A stretch of DNA of 64,000 bases from Shewanella algae (GTDB taxonomy: Bacteria > Pseudomonadota > Gammaproteobacteria > Enterobacterales > Shewanellaceae): the NCBI RefSeq assembly GCF_009183365.2, contig NZ_CP068230.1, positions 1,269,001-1,333,000 on the forward strand, written 5' to 3'. Both the position numbers and the translations under genes were made by a program. This document shows positions 51,378 to 59,911 of the stretch, piece after piece. Below the pieces are notes generated by a model that made no database searches, was not told the DNA's origin, and saw only the letters and a list, made by a program, of their open reading frames with translations. Within the stretch, counting starts at the first letter, position 1. The number at the start of each line of letters is the position of its first letter.

Positions 51378-52679
51378 TCAATGCAGCTTGAGATGGGGAT
51401 GGATTATCCGGGTTATCCCCTTGGCAAACATCAGCAGGGTGCCCTTGACCACACCGTGCAGCTCTATCAAATGGCGGCGATAGAGAGAGGTATAAACAAA
51501 TCTGGCTATCTTGCCTTCGACCATGACGCCTCCGCCAATGAAAGACATCAGGTTGCCGACCGTGTGGAAGCGAGACAGGTTCACCAGTGAACCGAGATCC
51601 TTGTAAAGGTACTCTTTCGAGGGAGTCTTGCCGCTGAGCATGGCTATGATGTTATCCGCTGTCATCAAGGCCATCTGCCTGGCGGCCTGGCCCCTTGGCG
51701 GCACCCAGCTGCCGTCCGGTTGCGGACAAGCGGCACAGTCCCCAATGGCAAAGATACGCTCATCCAGCGTGGTTTGGGCATTGGGTTTGACCAGCAGCTG
51801 ATGGATATGATTGCTTTCCAGTCCGCCAATGCCGTGGAGAAACTCAGGCGCCTTGACCCCGGTGGACCAGATCACCATGTCGCTCGGGATCTCTTCGCCT
51901 TCACTGGTTGTCAACGCCTTGGCCGTCACCTGGGTGATACGGGTATTGGTCATCACCCGGACTCCCAGAGTGCTCAGCTCTCTGGCGACTGCGGCTGAGA
52001 TCTCTTCCTTTTCCACCTTGGGTAGTATTCGTTTGTCGGCCTCAATCAGGGTGACTTCCAACAGACTGGTATCTATCTTGTAGCCAAAGCCCTTGAGCTG
52101 ATCCACTGCGTGATGCATTTCGGCCGACATCTCCACCCCGGTGGCACCGGCGCCGACGACGGCGATTTTGATCTTCTCATCCAACTGTTGATGGCTGGCA
52201 TAACGCATAAACTTGTTCAACAAGCGCTGGCGGATGGCCATGGCCTGCTCTGTGTTGTCGAGGAAGACGCAGTGTTCCCGCACCCCGGGAATATTGAAGT
52301 CGTTGGCGATACTGCCGATGGCAACCACCAGATAGTCATAGTCGATGCGCCGTGATGGCAACAGCTCTTCACCTTTGTCATCACAAATGGGCGCCAGTAT
52401 CACTTGCTTGGCCTTGCGGTCTATGTCCGTCATGGCGCCTTGCTGAAAGTGATAGCCGTGAGCGGCTGCGTGACTGCGGTAACTGATGGCATCAACCCCG
52501 ACATCCAATGCGCCTGTGGCGACCTCATGGAGCAGGGGTTTCCAGACATGACTGTCGGCGACATCGATAAGCGTGACTCTGGCCTTGGCTTTGCGGCCCA
52601 GTTTATGGCCCAGTTTGGTGGCGATCTCCATACCACCGGCGCCGCCGCCGACGATGACGATATTGGCTAACTCGTGCAT
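51378..52679 (-). CDS. ndh: NADH dehydrogenase type II
   Basis: A 433-aa FAD-linked NDH-2 that oxidises NADH and reduces quinone at the inner membrane without pumping protons. The FAD-binding Rossmann loop IVIVGGGAGGMEIATKLG is at residue 8, the NADH-binding loop IAVVGAGATGVEMSAEMH near 170, and ERIFAIGDCAACPQPDGSWVPPRGQAARQMA near 300 is the second FAD segment. C-terminal helices (GVVKGTLLMFAKGITRIIHP) likely hold it to the membrane. Length matches E. coli Ndh (434 aa). Confidence 0.95.
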   Translation of the reverse strand: MHELANIVIVGGGAGGMEIATKLGHKLGRKAKARVTLIDVADSHVWKPLLHEVATGALDVGVDAISYRSHAAAHGYHFQQGAMTDIDRKAKQVILAPICDDKGEELLPSRRIDYDYLVVAIGSIANDFNIPGVREHCVFLDNTEQAMAIRQRLLNKFMRYASHQQLDEKIKIAVVGAGATGVEMSAEMHHAVDQLKGFGYKIDTSLLEVTLIEADKRILPKVEKEEISAAVARELSTLGVRVMTNTRITQVTAKALTTSEGEEIPSDMVIWSTGVKAPEFLHGIGGLESNHIHQLLVKPNAQTTLDERIFAIGDCAACPQPDGSWVPPRGQAARQMALMTADNIIAMLSGKTPSKEYLYKDLGSLVNLSRFHTVGNLMSFIGGGVMVEGKIARFVYTSLYRRHLIELHGVVKGTLLMFAKGITRIIHPHLKLH

Positions 52680-53114
52680 TTAATGGCTTTCCTGTTGCAG
52701 ATTTAAAAACAAATTCTGTTATTCCGGCAGGCGAACTCGGTCGCCCTGATTTGCATCAACCCCGCAAGGCCTGAATGATTGAGATCTTTAGACTTTGGCC
52801 CGCGGTGGAAAGTCTAGCAGTGGCAGGGTTTGCCAACAATTGGCCTAAAAATGGATTATATTTGGGGTAAGTTTGAGTTTTCTTTTATTAGCTTTTGAAA
52901 AATAAGGAAATGATTTTCTCAGAAATGATATTATCTATCGGATTTGTGCCGGAATGAATTGAATAACTGTGATCTATCGCCGTTGTCCGTAGTAAATCTG
53001 TGAACTGGCGCTTGTTTGGCCGTATCTTTACCAGGAGATGACAAGGATACGGCCAATTGAGAGCATTGCCTATGGAAGCTTGATTGACTCAGGGTTAATC
53101 GGCTCCAGGGCGAT
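52680..53114. other. Gap upstream of ndh, AT-rich, with one perfect hairpin
   Basis: About 435 bases without a supported gene. An AT-rich stretch runs from about 52849 to 52940. A perfect 11-bp stem TTGGCCGTATC / GATACGGCCAA (53016-53056) with a 19-base loop containing AGGAGATG is unexplained; no T-run follows on either side. Confidence 0.55.
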
Positions 53115-53480
53115 TCAACCAAGGCTTTCCAGGCGAGCCTGACAGTCTTGATATATGTGCTCCACTATCTCTTCGACAGAGGTGTCTTTGGTGCACTTGT
53201 CCATAAAAACTTTGAGCGTGACCAGGGCATGGCCGCTGGGTTTTAATCTCTCGCTGATCATGGCGAAGTAAGCCTCCTCCTTTTCAGCCTTACGCACCAC
53301 TATGTTCTGAAAACAAAATACCCTGTTACCAGAGTGAGCATGCCACTTACTGAGTCGGTCGAGGGCGATTTCTGCCGAGTGATTGATTTCGATGTGATTG
53401 CGCCATGTCGCTTCGGCGCTCTGATCCTGATAATGGGGGCAACGAACTGTGTAATTGATTATCTGGGTAATGGCTGTCAT
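53115..53480 (-). CDS. Hypothetical protein (121 aa)
   Basis: A 121-aa soluble protein. MTAITQIINYTVRCPHYQDQSAE and RVFCFQNIVVRKAEKEEAYFAM give a His/Cys-containing pattern but no known motif, and the C-terminal half (FMDKCTKDTSVEEIVEHIYQDCQ) is helical. No signal or membrane segment. AGGATACCTT is just before the ATG at 53480, and the frame is open to 53549. Single gene, function unknown. Confidence 0.55.
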   Translation of the reverse strand: MTAITQIINYTVRCPHYQDQSAEATWRNHIEINHSAEIALDRLSKWHAHSGNRVFCFQNIVVRKAEKEEAYFAMISERLKPSGHALVTLKVFMDKCTKDTSVEEIVEHIYQDCQARLESLG

Positions 53481-53806
53481 AAGGTATCCTGCCTGGTTGA
53501 TTCCTGAATTTATCATAGGGGCTGAACTAACAATCGGCCACTGTGACAAGGGTTACAAACGCGGGGTGTACTCCTTATTGCTTGTTGCTCTTAATCTCAT
53601 TTAGCCTGTATTCGACAGAAATAAACCGGGGACAGATCTCAAAATTTAGCTGTTGCCGAATAACCGTTGAAATGCTGAGCTGATGGGCTTGGAAGCTTGA
53701 AGAGAGTGGTAACTGAAAGAGAAGAGGCCCGCTCGGTGAGCGGGCCTCTTGTACAGCTTTCTCATTGCAGGGAAAAAGCAGACTGTGAAATTATATTACA
53801 CATGTA
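53481..53806. other. Gap holding the iron-alcohol-dehydrogenase terminator
   Basis: A 326-base gap between the hypothetical gene (minus) and the alcohol dehydrogenase gene (minus). Besides the terminator at 53722-53750 nothing is seen in it. Confidence 0.5.
53722..53750 (-). terminator. Terminator after the alcohol dehydrogenase gene
   Basis: A 13-bp perfect stem AAGAGGCCCGCTC / GAGCGGGCCTCTT with loop GGT; a T-rich tail follows on the minus strand. Confidence 0.85.
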
Positions 53807-54955
53807 TCAAAGTGCGTTAGTGAAAATTTGGCAAATTTCCTCGTGAGTCGCCTGTTTGGGGTTGGTAAAGCCGCAGGCGTCTTTCAGAGCATTCTCTGCA
53901 AGCACAGGAATATCTTCGGCTTTTACTCCAATTTTTGTCAGGTTTTCAGGGATTTTTACTGCCGCAGCCAATTCTTTAATCGCCTTGATAGCTGCCGCAG
54001 CACCCTGTTCATCGCTCATGGCACTGACATCAACACCCATGGCTTTGGCAACATCTTTCAGTCTTGGAGCCGCGACCTGAGCATTGTATTCCTGCACATA
54101 AGGCAGCAAGAGTGCGTTACAAACGCCATGGGGCAGATCGTAGAAACCACCCAATTGGTGCGCCATGGCATGTACGTAACCCAGGCTGGCGTTGTTGAAT
54201 GCCATACCGGCGAGGAACTGGGCGTATGCCATCTGTTCACGGGCCTGGATATTGTCACCATGCTCTACCGCATTGATCAGGTTGGCATGAATAAGCTCAA
54301 TAGCCTTGATGGCGCAGGCATCAGTGATAGGGTTGGCGGCGATGGAAACATAGGCTTCTACCGCGTGAGTCAGAGCATCCATACCGGTTGCCGCTGTCAG
54401 GCTGGCAGGTTTTTTCAGCATCAGCTCAGGGTCGTTGACCGAGATGATGGGGGTTGTGTGCTTGTCGACAATGGCCATCTTTATATGACGGCTTTCATCT
54501 GTGATGATGCAGAAGCGGGTCATTTCACTGGCGGTACCGGCGGTTGTGTTGATAGCCACTAGCGGCAATTGGGGCTTGGTGGACTGATCCAGGCCTTCGT
54601 AATCTTTGATGGAGCCACCATTGGCTGCAACCAGGGCAATACCCTTGGCGCAATCGTGTGGTGAACCGCCGCCCAGGGAGATCACGAAGTCACAGTCGTT
54701 GGCGCGCAACAACTCAAGACCGGCTTCCACATTGCCAACGGTTGGGTTGGGTTGAACGCCATCGAATACAGTGGCGGTAATGCCTGCCTGACCCAGCTTT
54801 TCGGCGATCTGTCCCACCAGACCTATGCTGACCAGAGGTTTGTCTGTCACTATCAATGCCCGTTTGAATCCCAGAGTTTGGATATCACCGATAGCATCGT
54901 CTACAGCGCCCTGACCCAGGACGTTTACTGAAGGGATAAAGAATTTAGCAGCCAT
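53807..54955 (-). CDS. Iron-containing alcohol dehydrogenase (YiaY/AdhB-like)
   Basis: A 382-aa group III alcohol dehydrogenase. The NAD-binding loop is [24 protein letters not shown] near residue 96, [16 protein letters not shown] follows, and the iron ligands appear in [16 protein letters not shown] (Asp, His), [30 protein letters not shown] (three His). It is close in sequence to the Zymomonas AdhB/E. coli YiaY group. Substrate could be ethanol, propanediol or threonine-type alcohols. The ATG at 54955 is the family start. Confidence 0.93.
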   Translation of the reverse strand: MAAKFFIPSVNVLGQGAVDDAIGDIQTLGFKRALIVTDKPLVSIGLVGQIAEKLGQAGITATVFDGVQPNPTVGNVEAGLELLRANDCDFVISLGGGSPHDCAKGIALVAANGGSIKDYEGLDQSTKPQLPLVAINTTAGTASEMTRFCIITDESRHIKMAIVDKHTTPIISVNDPELMLKKPASLTAATGMDALTHAVEAYVSIAANPITDACAIKAIELIHANLINAVEHGDNIQAREQMAYAQFLAGMAFNNASLGYVHAMAHQLGGFYDLPHGVCNALLLPYVQEYNAQVAAPRLKDVAKAMGVDVSAMSDEQGAAAAIKAIKELAAAVKIPENLTKIGVKAEDIPVLAENALKDACGFTNPKQATHEEICQIFTNAL

Positions 54956-55314
54956 AAGTTCACCTATATATGCTGTTGAAAATGAAATCTGTATCTCTCT
55001 CTTGATGTCAAATTACCAACTCATCCGACCAAAAAGTGTGAGACAGCGCCAAGAACTGCGCCGAAAAGAAGGAAAATTAAGAGAAAGTTGAAACTAAGTG
55101 ACATAAAAGCTGTTTTTATGACACAGATGCAGATAACGCCTTTCTTTCCATGATGGCAGCGGCTCCCACGGCCACCATATTACCCCTTAATACTTGTAGG
55201 GCCATTAGCCGAAAGCATGGAATTCTCGCGGATGGGGCGGGGAATTGCACCTTATGCTTGCCAGTAATATCGGGATATTGGGAAGTCAGGTTTACATTTT
55301 GGGTTGAACAAAAT
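54956..55314. promoter_or_regulatory. Upstream region of the alcohol dehydrogenase with palindrome
   Basis: A 359-base gap. It holds the inverted repeat CATAAAA-GCTGT-TTTTATG (55102-55120) flanked by GTGA and ACAC, about 150 bases before the dehydrogenase ATG. The rest holds no gene or clear promoter pair. Confidence 0.45.
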
Positions 55315-56145
55315 TTAAGCGATTGATTTGTGCCAGAGGTTCATGCTCTCTATCTGACCGCCTATTTGGGTATTGAGATGCAGACGACCGCCATAGCGGT
55401 AATCTGCCGCGGCAAAGGTGCGGTTCATACCAACGGAAACGGCTCTGGCTATGGTATAGGCGGTTCGGTAGCCATGGTGGAATATTGCTTGTTCCATATG
55501 TGCCAGCAAGGCTCTGGCGCAGCCTTGTCCGCGGGCCTGTGGCAGAGTGGCAAAGTCTGTCATCTCTGCACTGAGACTCTTGGGATCCTTTTCGGCAGAA
55601 GCCAGGGCTATCAGTTGCCCTTGCCGGCGGATCCCAAAGTAGTCGACATCACTGGCCATGTTCTGCCGTAAAAATTCCGGATCTTCAATGGGGAAGGGGT
55701 AGCTGGGAAACACCTCGCTATAGAGCCTGGCCATCTGCGGCAGATCCTCTTCGCGGCAGCGACTGACCTCGGCCGCTGAATGGAATTCAGGCTTGATATC
55801 CGCCCTGGCGCGCTCCAGCAGGGTATCCAACTCCGGCATGGTGCGAAACTGCCTGGTTTTGTCCTGGTAGCGGGCGAGAAATACGGCGTCCTGGCCTTGA
55901 TAAAATCCTGGGATCCTGGCCTCTTCGCTGAAACCATAAGCCAAAAACAGACCGGCCTTGTGCTCAGGTAGCTTGGCGATGATCTTGCCGTAGCCATGTC
56001 GCAGCGCCATCGCATTCAGCGCATCCAATAAAGGACCGGGGGAGGCATTACCAAGGGAGATCAGATAGATGCGATCATTGGCTGGGCCATGCTGGATGTG
56101 GGCGCCGAGTAAGTTGAGTTGTTGATCAAATTGAGCTTGGGTCAT
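55315..56145 (-). CDS. ablB: Beta-lysine N-acetyltransferase AblB
   Basis: A 276-aa GNAT-type enzyme that acetylates beta-lysine to N-epsilon-acetyl-beta-lysine, a compatible solute. The N-terminal region contains MALRHGYGKIIAKLPEHKAGLFLAYGFSEEARIPGFYQGQDAVFL, as in AblB, and the C-terminal GNAT has ARLYSEVFPSYPFPIEDP and ATLPQARGQGCARALLAHMEQ (acetyl-CoA loop). Strong support comes from the operon: AblA (lysine 2,3-aminomutase) two genes upstream. It overlaps the symporter gene by 4 bases (ATGA). Confidence 0.9.
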   Translation of the reverse strand: MTQAQFDQQLNLLGAHIQHGPANDRIYLISLGNASPGPLLDALNAMALRHGYGKIIAKLPEHKAGLFLAYGFSEEARIPGFYQGQDAVFLARYQDKTRQFRTMPELDTLLERARADIKPEFHSAAEVSRCREEDLPQMARLYSEVFPSYPFPIEDPEFLRQNMASDVDYFGIRRQGQLIALASAEKDPKSLSAEMTDFATLPQARGQGCARALLAHMEQAIFHHGYRTAYTIARAVSVGMNRTFAAADYRYGGRLHLNTQIGGQIESMNLWHKSIA

Positions 56146-57596
56146 GAGTGTGAACTGTCCTGATGCGAGGTGAGCCGGGGCTTGGGAGCTGGTTGGTGAA
56201 TGATGTTGACCAGCACCAATAGACCGGCGGAGACCAAAATGCCATAGATACTGGGATCCAGACCGAGTTTAGCCAAGCCATCCGGCAGCTTGAGCAGCTC
56301 TGTCAGTAGCGCCAGCGCCGTGAGGCCACCTCCCAGCATGGCGCAAAGTGCCGCCGTGGAGCTGACTCTGGGCCAAAACAGCGCCGCCAGAGTCGGGACA
56401 AACAGCCCGGAAACCATAAAGGCATAAGCATAGAGAATGGCATCCAATACCTGCCTGGCCTGACTGGCGAGATAGATGGCTACCAGCCCCAGCAATAGAG
56501 TGGCAATCATCGACAGTCTCAGGGTGTTGTTCCCTCTGGGATCCAGCCCGAGCAGATCTTGGGTCAGGTTGCCGGATGCTGCCATCAGGCAACTGTCTGC
56601 GGTGGACATGATCGCGGAAAAATATGCCGCGATAATCAGCCCGGTAAAGCCCATTGGCAAGAGATCGCGGATCATCGCCGGCACCGCCATTTCACTGTCC
56701 ATATGTGGCAACATGACTCTGGCGCACATCCCCAGTAAAACGCCGGATATCGCCATCAGGGGATATTCAAGCACCCCGGCCAGATACCAGGCGCGCTTAG
56801 CGGTGGCGCTATCTTTACAGGCAAACATTCGCTGATAGAGAGTCATGGCAATTAGCCACACAGGTGTGATGGTGAGTAGCCAATTGATGGCCGTGATGGG
56901 ATCTATGGCGGTCAGTGACATATGGGATGGCGGCAAGTTGCGGCTCAGCCCCTGCCAGCCACCGACCTCGACCAGGGCGTAGGGCAGGGTAAAGCCAATC
57001 AAGCCCAGCAATAAAATGAGCCACTGGACGCTGTCGGTATAGATAACCGCTTTGAGACCCCCAAATACAGTGTAAAGGATGGTGGTTCCGCCTATCACCC
57101 AGAGTGCCAACTGCAGCGGCGGCAAGGCATCGAAGCCCTTGGGCAGCAGGGTCGCGGCCGCCAGTTTGGCACCGGCGAGGATCTGCGCACCGGTAAACCC
57201 CAGATACCCGATACAGGAGATCAAGGCGGCCAACATGGCGACTCTGGCCCCGAATCTGTGCTTGAGCAGATCCGGATAGGTATAAAAGCGCTCGCCCTGC
57301 TCCAGACGTTTGACCCTGGGAATAACAAACACAGCAGATAACCAGGCCCCCAGCAAACCGGTAAACAGCAGCCAACTGCCCGCCAGCCCCATACTGAAGC
57401 CGAGACCGGCAAGACCTATGGAAAATCCGCCGCCCACATCCGTGGCGGCAATGGAAAAGCCTACGTGCCTGGCTTTGATATTGCGGCCACCGAGATAGTA
57501 GTCATCGCCGTCACTGTGGCGTTTGAAGTGGAAGTAACCAAACCCCAGTAAACCTACGAGGTACGCCAGGAAAATCCCATAATCCAAAGGGTGCAT
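56142..57596 (-). CDS. Sodium:solute symporter family protein
   Basis: A 484-aa inner-membrane symporter with about 13 hydrophobic segments of the SSS (SLC5) family. It starts MHPLDYGIFLAYLVGLLGFGYFHFKRHSDGDDYYLGGRN, then FSIAATDVGGGFSIGLAGLGFSMG (sodium-site region), and further YFSAIMSTADSCLMAASGNLTQDLL, the conserved TADS motif. Its cargo is unknown; it sits in the ablA-symporter-ablB operon, so lysine, beta-lysine or another osmolyte uptake is suggested. It starts 3 bases after the ablA stop. Confidence 0.88.
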   Translation of the reverse strand: MHPLDYGIFLAYLVGLLGFGYFHFKRHSDGDDYYLGGRNIKARHVGFSIAATDVGGGFSIGLAGLGFSMGLAGSWLLFTGLLGAWLSAVFVIPRVKRLEQGERFYTYPDLLKHRFGARVAMLAALISCIGYLGFTGAQILAGAKLAAATLLPKGFDALPPLQLALWVIGGTTILYTVFGGLKAVIYTDSVQWLILLLGLIGFTLPYALVEVGGWQGLSRNLPPSHMSLTAIDPITAINWLLTITPVWLIAMTLYQRMFACKDSATAKRAWYLAGVLEYPLMAISGVLLGMCARVMLPHMDSEMAVPAMIRDLLPMGFTGLIIAAYFSAIMSTADSCLMAASGNLTQDLLGLDPRGNNTLRLSMIATLLLGLVAIYLASQARQVLDAILYAYAFMVSGLFVPTLAALFWPRVSSTAALCAMLGGGLTALALLTELLKLPDGLAKLGLDPSIYGILVSAGLLVLVNIIHQPAPKPRLTSHQDSSHS

Positions 57597-57599
57597 GGA

Positions 57600-58787
57600 T
57601 TACTCCTGTAGCAGGAATGATACGTCGGCGCTGCGCCCTTCAAAGTTGGTGGCTATCAGGCGCTCGCCTTCCGGGCCTGTTTGCCTGCTGACATATTCCG
57701 GCTGCACCGGCATTTTACCCAGACCGCCGACGCCATCGACGATAAAGGTGGGAATTGCCGGGCCGGATACCCAGCCGCGGATGCCATGATAGATTTGCAG
57801 CATTCGCTGATAACTGACCTGAAACTTGCTGTTGCCCGGCGCCGGATCCATGGCATAGACGTAATAGGGACGTATGCCTATAGATACCAACTCCATCACC
57901 AGCTCCTGCATGGTGTCTATGCTGTCGTTGACGCCTTTGATCAGTACGCTCTGGTTGCCGAGCATGATGCCGGTTTCCCTGAGCATGGCGATATGTTTGC
58001 TGAATAAGGGGGTGATTTCTCTGGGGTGGTTCACTTGGGTGTTGATCAGTGTGACTCGGTTACGCTTCAGTACCCGGCACAACTCGGGCGTGACCCGGGT
58101 AGGAAGCTGCGCCAATAAACGGCTGCCGATACGCAGTATTTTCAGATCCGGTCTGGCCTCTCGGATCATCGACAGAATTTCATCCAGCTTGTCATCTGTG
58201 AGCAGCAAAGGATCGCCGCCCGACAGAAGCACGTCCTGCACCTCTGTATGTTGGCGCAGATACTCCACCGAGCGACGGATCCTGTCCATGGAGATCACGT
58301 TGAGCGGATCGGACACCATGCGTTTGCGGGTGCAGTGACGGCAATAGGAGCCACAGATGTTATGCACCAGGAACAACACCCGATTGGGATACCTGTGCAC
58401 TATCGAGGTGCCTTCTGGCATCATGTCATCTTCCGCCAATTGATCGCCCATTTCATGGGGGGCGACCTCCAACTCATCCTGCTCAGGAACATACTGCAAC
58501 CGAATCGGGCAGTTGGGATCATCTTTGTCCATCAGCTGGGCTATATAGGGGGTGATCCTGGCGGCAATCACTTCATAAACTTGGTCATCGACCGTGCGAA
58601 TATTGTTGAATACCTGGGATAGTTGTTTGTCATTCTTAAAGCTCAGTGACAAGGTTTCCCGCCAGGAGTGATTGGCAACATCAAACTGCATCAGTGCCTG
58701 ATGGCTGGAAAATGGCCGCTTCTCTGTGATGACTTTCAGTGGAATAGGATTTTCTTCGCTCTTGTACTTCAGGCTGGTGGCCGACAT
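57600..58787 (-). CDS. ablA: Lysine 2,3-aminomutase AblA
   Basis: A 395-aa radical SAM, PLP-dependent enzyme turning L-lysine to beta-lysine. The radical SAM cluster motif is CGSYCRHC near residue 124, followed by RKRMVSDPLNVISMDRI, LSGGDPLLLTDDKLDEIL (SAM-binding GGD), and PAIPTFIVDGVGGLGKMPVQPEY near the C-terminus (PLP-type Lys region). The ATG at 58787 (MSATSLKYKSEEN) has AAAGGAC ahead; the frame is open to 58823. It leads the operon and is divergent from a MarR gene. Confidence 0.93.
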   Translation of the reverse strand: MSATSLKYKSEENPIPLKVITEKRPFSSHQALMQFDVANHSWRETLSLSFKNDKQLSQVFNNIRTVDDQVYEVIAARITPYIAQLMDKDDPNCPIRLQYVPEQDELEVAPHEMGDQLAEDDMMPEGTSIVHRYPNRVLFLVHNICGSYCRHCTRKRMVSDPLNVISMDRIRRSVEYLRQHTEVQDVLLSGGDPLLLTDDKLDEILSMIREARPDLKILRIGSRLLAQLPTRVTPELCRVLKRNRVTLINTQVNHPREITPLFSKHIAMLRETGIMLGNQSVLIKGVNDSIDTMQELVMELVSIGIRPYYVYAMDPAPGNSKFQVSYQRMLQIYHGIRGWVSGPAIPTFIVDGVGGLGKMPVQPEYVSRQTGPEGERLIATNFEGRSADVSFLLQE

Positions 58788-58837
58788 GGGGATAGTCCTT
58801 TTCTGATAATTAACACTCAACAATTAATTTGAGCTCT

Positions 58838-58859
58838 AATCGTTAGTTATCTAATGATT
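58838..58859. promoter_or_regulatory. Putative MarR operator between ablA and its divergent regulator
   Basis: Inverted repeat AATCGTTAG-TTAT-CTAATGATT, arms 8/9 complementary, 51 bases before the ablA start and 200 before the MarR start. The likely binding site of the divergent MarR protein. Confidence 0.65.
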
Positions 58860-59058
58860 GCACTATGAGGTTTTTGTATCAACAAAAGATGAGCAATTTG
58901 TTGATCTGAAGTTGCATTTGTCGGCGGTGATATTTTTGAAAACTCAGCTATTGAGTCGATGGGCTATGAGTTTGCAGAGCTTTTCTGATAAGCTGGCGCC
59001 TTTCGGCTATTGGTGATTTCAGTAGCCCTTTTCGAACCAGTGTGAGTGGGAAGTATTC

Positions 59059-59571
59059 ATGGAAAAGTATGAGCAGTTATTAATCTCGCTGCGCAAAGTG
59101 ATCCGCGCCATCGACCTGCATTCCAGGCAGCTCAGTAAGCATTCGGGCCTCACCGGACCGCAGCTTATGGTGATGCAGAAAATCGCTTCCATGGGATCGC
59201 CGCTCGCCAAACAGGTGGCGACCGAGATCAATCTGAGTCCTGCCACAGTCACCACTATCATCGACCGTCTTGAAGCCAAGGGCTTGGTTATACGTCAGCG
59301 CAGCCAAACCGATAAGCGCAAGGTACACCTATTGCTGAGTGAGTCCGGTGCTGCCTTGCTGGCACAGGCGCCCAAACCGCTGCAGGAGCACTTTATTAAG
59401 CGCTATCAGGCGCTGGAGGCCTGGGAGCAGAGCCAGCTCTTGTCGGCCGTGGAGCGGATTGCCACTATGATGGATGCCGAAGAGCTGGATGCCGCCCCCA
59501 TGCTGCTGGTGGGACAAATTCAGCCGAGCGATGAGCCGGAAGCTGTGACCCCAAAGCAAACCAAGAGCTGA
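59059..59571 (+). CDS. MarR-family regulator beside ablA
   Basis: A 170-aa regulator: HSRQLSKHSGLTGPQLMVMQKIASMGSPLAKQVATEINLSPATVTTIIDRLEAKGLVIRQRSQTDKRKVHLLLSESG is a MarR winged helix with the TDKRKV wing. The ATG at 59059 has GTGGGAAG ahead. It is divergent from ablA across 271 bases with a palindromic operator between. It probably controls the osmolyte operon, possibly in response to salt or a solute; the ligand is unknown. Confidence 0.85.
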   Translation: MEKYEQLLISLRKVIRAIDLHSRQLSKHSGLTGPQLMVMQKIASMGSPLAKQVATEINLSPATVTTIIDRLEAKGLVIRQRSQTDKRKVHLLLSESGAALLAQAPKPLQEHFIKRYQALEAWEQSQLLSAVERIATMMDAEELDAAPMLLVGQIQPSDEPEAVTPKQTKS

Positions 59572-59911
59572 GTTTTCCTCTTTCAAGCGGGTCGCCGTCA
59601 GCGGCCCCAAGATTGATTTCTGTCAGAACCCCGTTTTCAATCCCTGGTTGCCAATCCCGGCTTTTGTCGGCGATGTCTTGCACTCAATTGGTGAAAGATT
59701 GCACAGTCTTGAGTCATTGGTGCAACTCATTTACCTTTGGTGCCTTTTGCTAGACGCTCGCCCAACATCAGGGCGAATTTTCACAAGCTACTGAATTAAA
59801 ATATTAAATACTTGTCACTTGGCTGACACACCTCTGTCTTATTGCTGTTATTTTGCCCTGGCATGCTATCTGCTCACAGGGAACTTAAGGTGATTGGCGT
59901 GGAGTGCTGAG
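59572..59911 (+). promoter_or_regulatory. malQ upstream region with repeated TTGCAC motifs
   Basis: A 340-base gap. TTGCAC occurs at 59678-59683 and 59699-59704 (21 bases apart), and GTGCAA (its inverse) at 59720-59725. TGCACTCAATTGGTGAA (59679-59695) is close to an NtrC site. GGAG stands before the malQ ATG. No sure -35/-10. Confidence 0.4.

Noticed and set aside
59700..59760. Sigma-54 promoter before malQ
   Set aside because: TTTGGTGCCTTTTGC has GG and GC elements two bases too close for a -24/-12 promoter.
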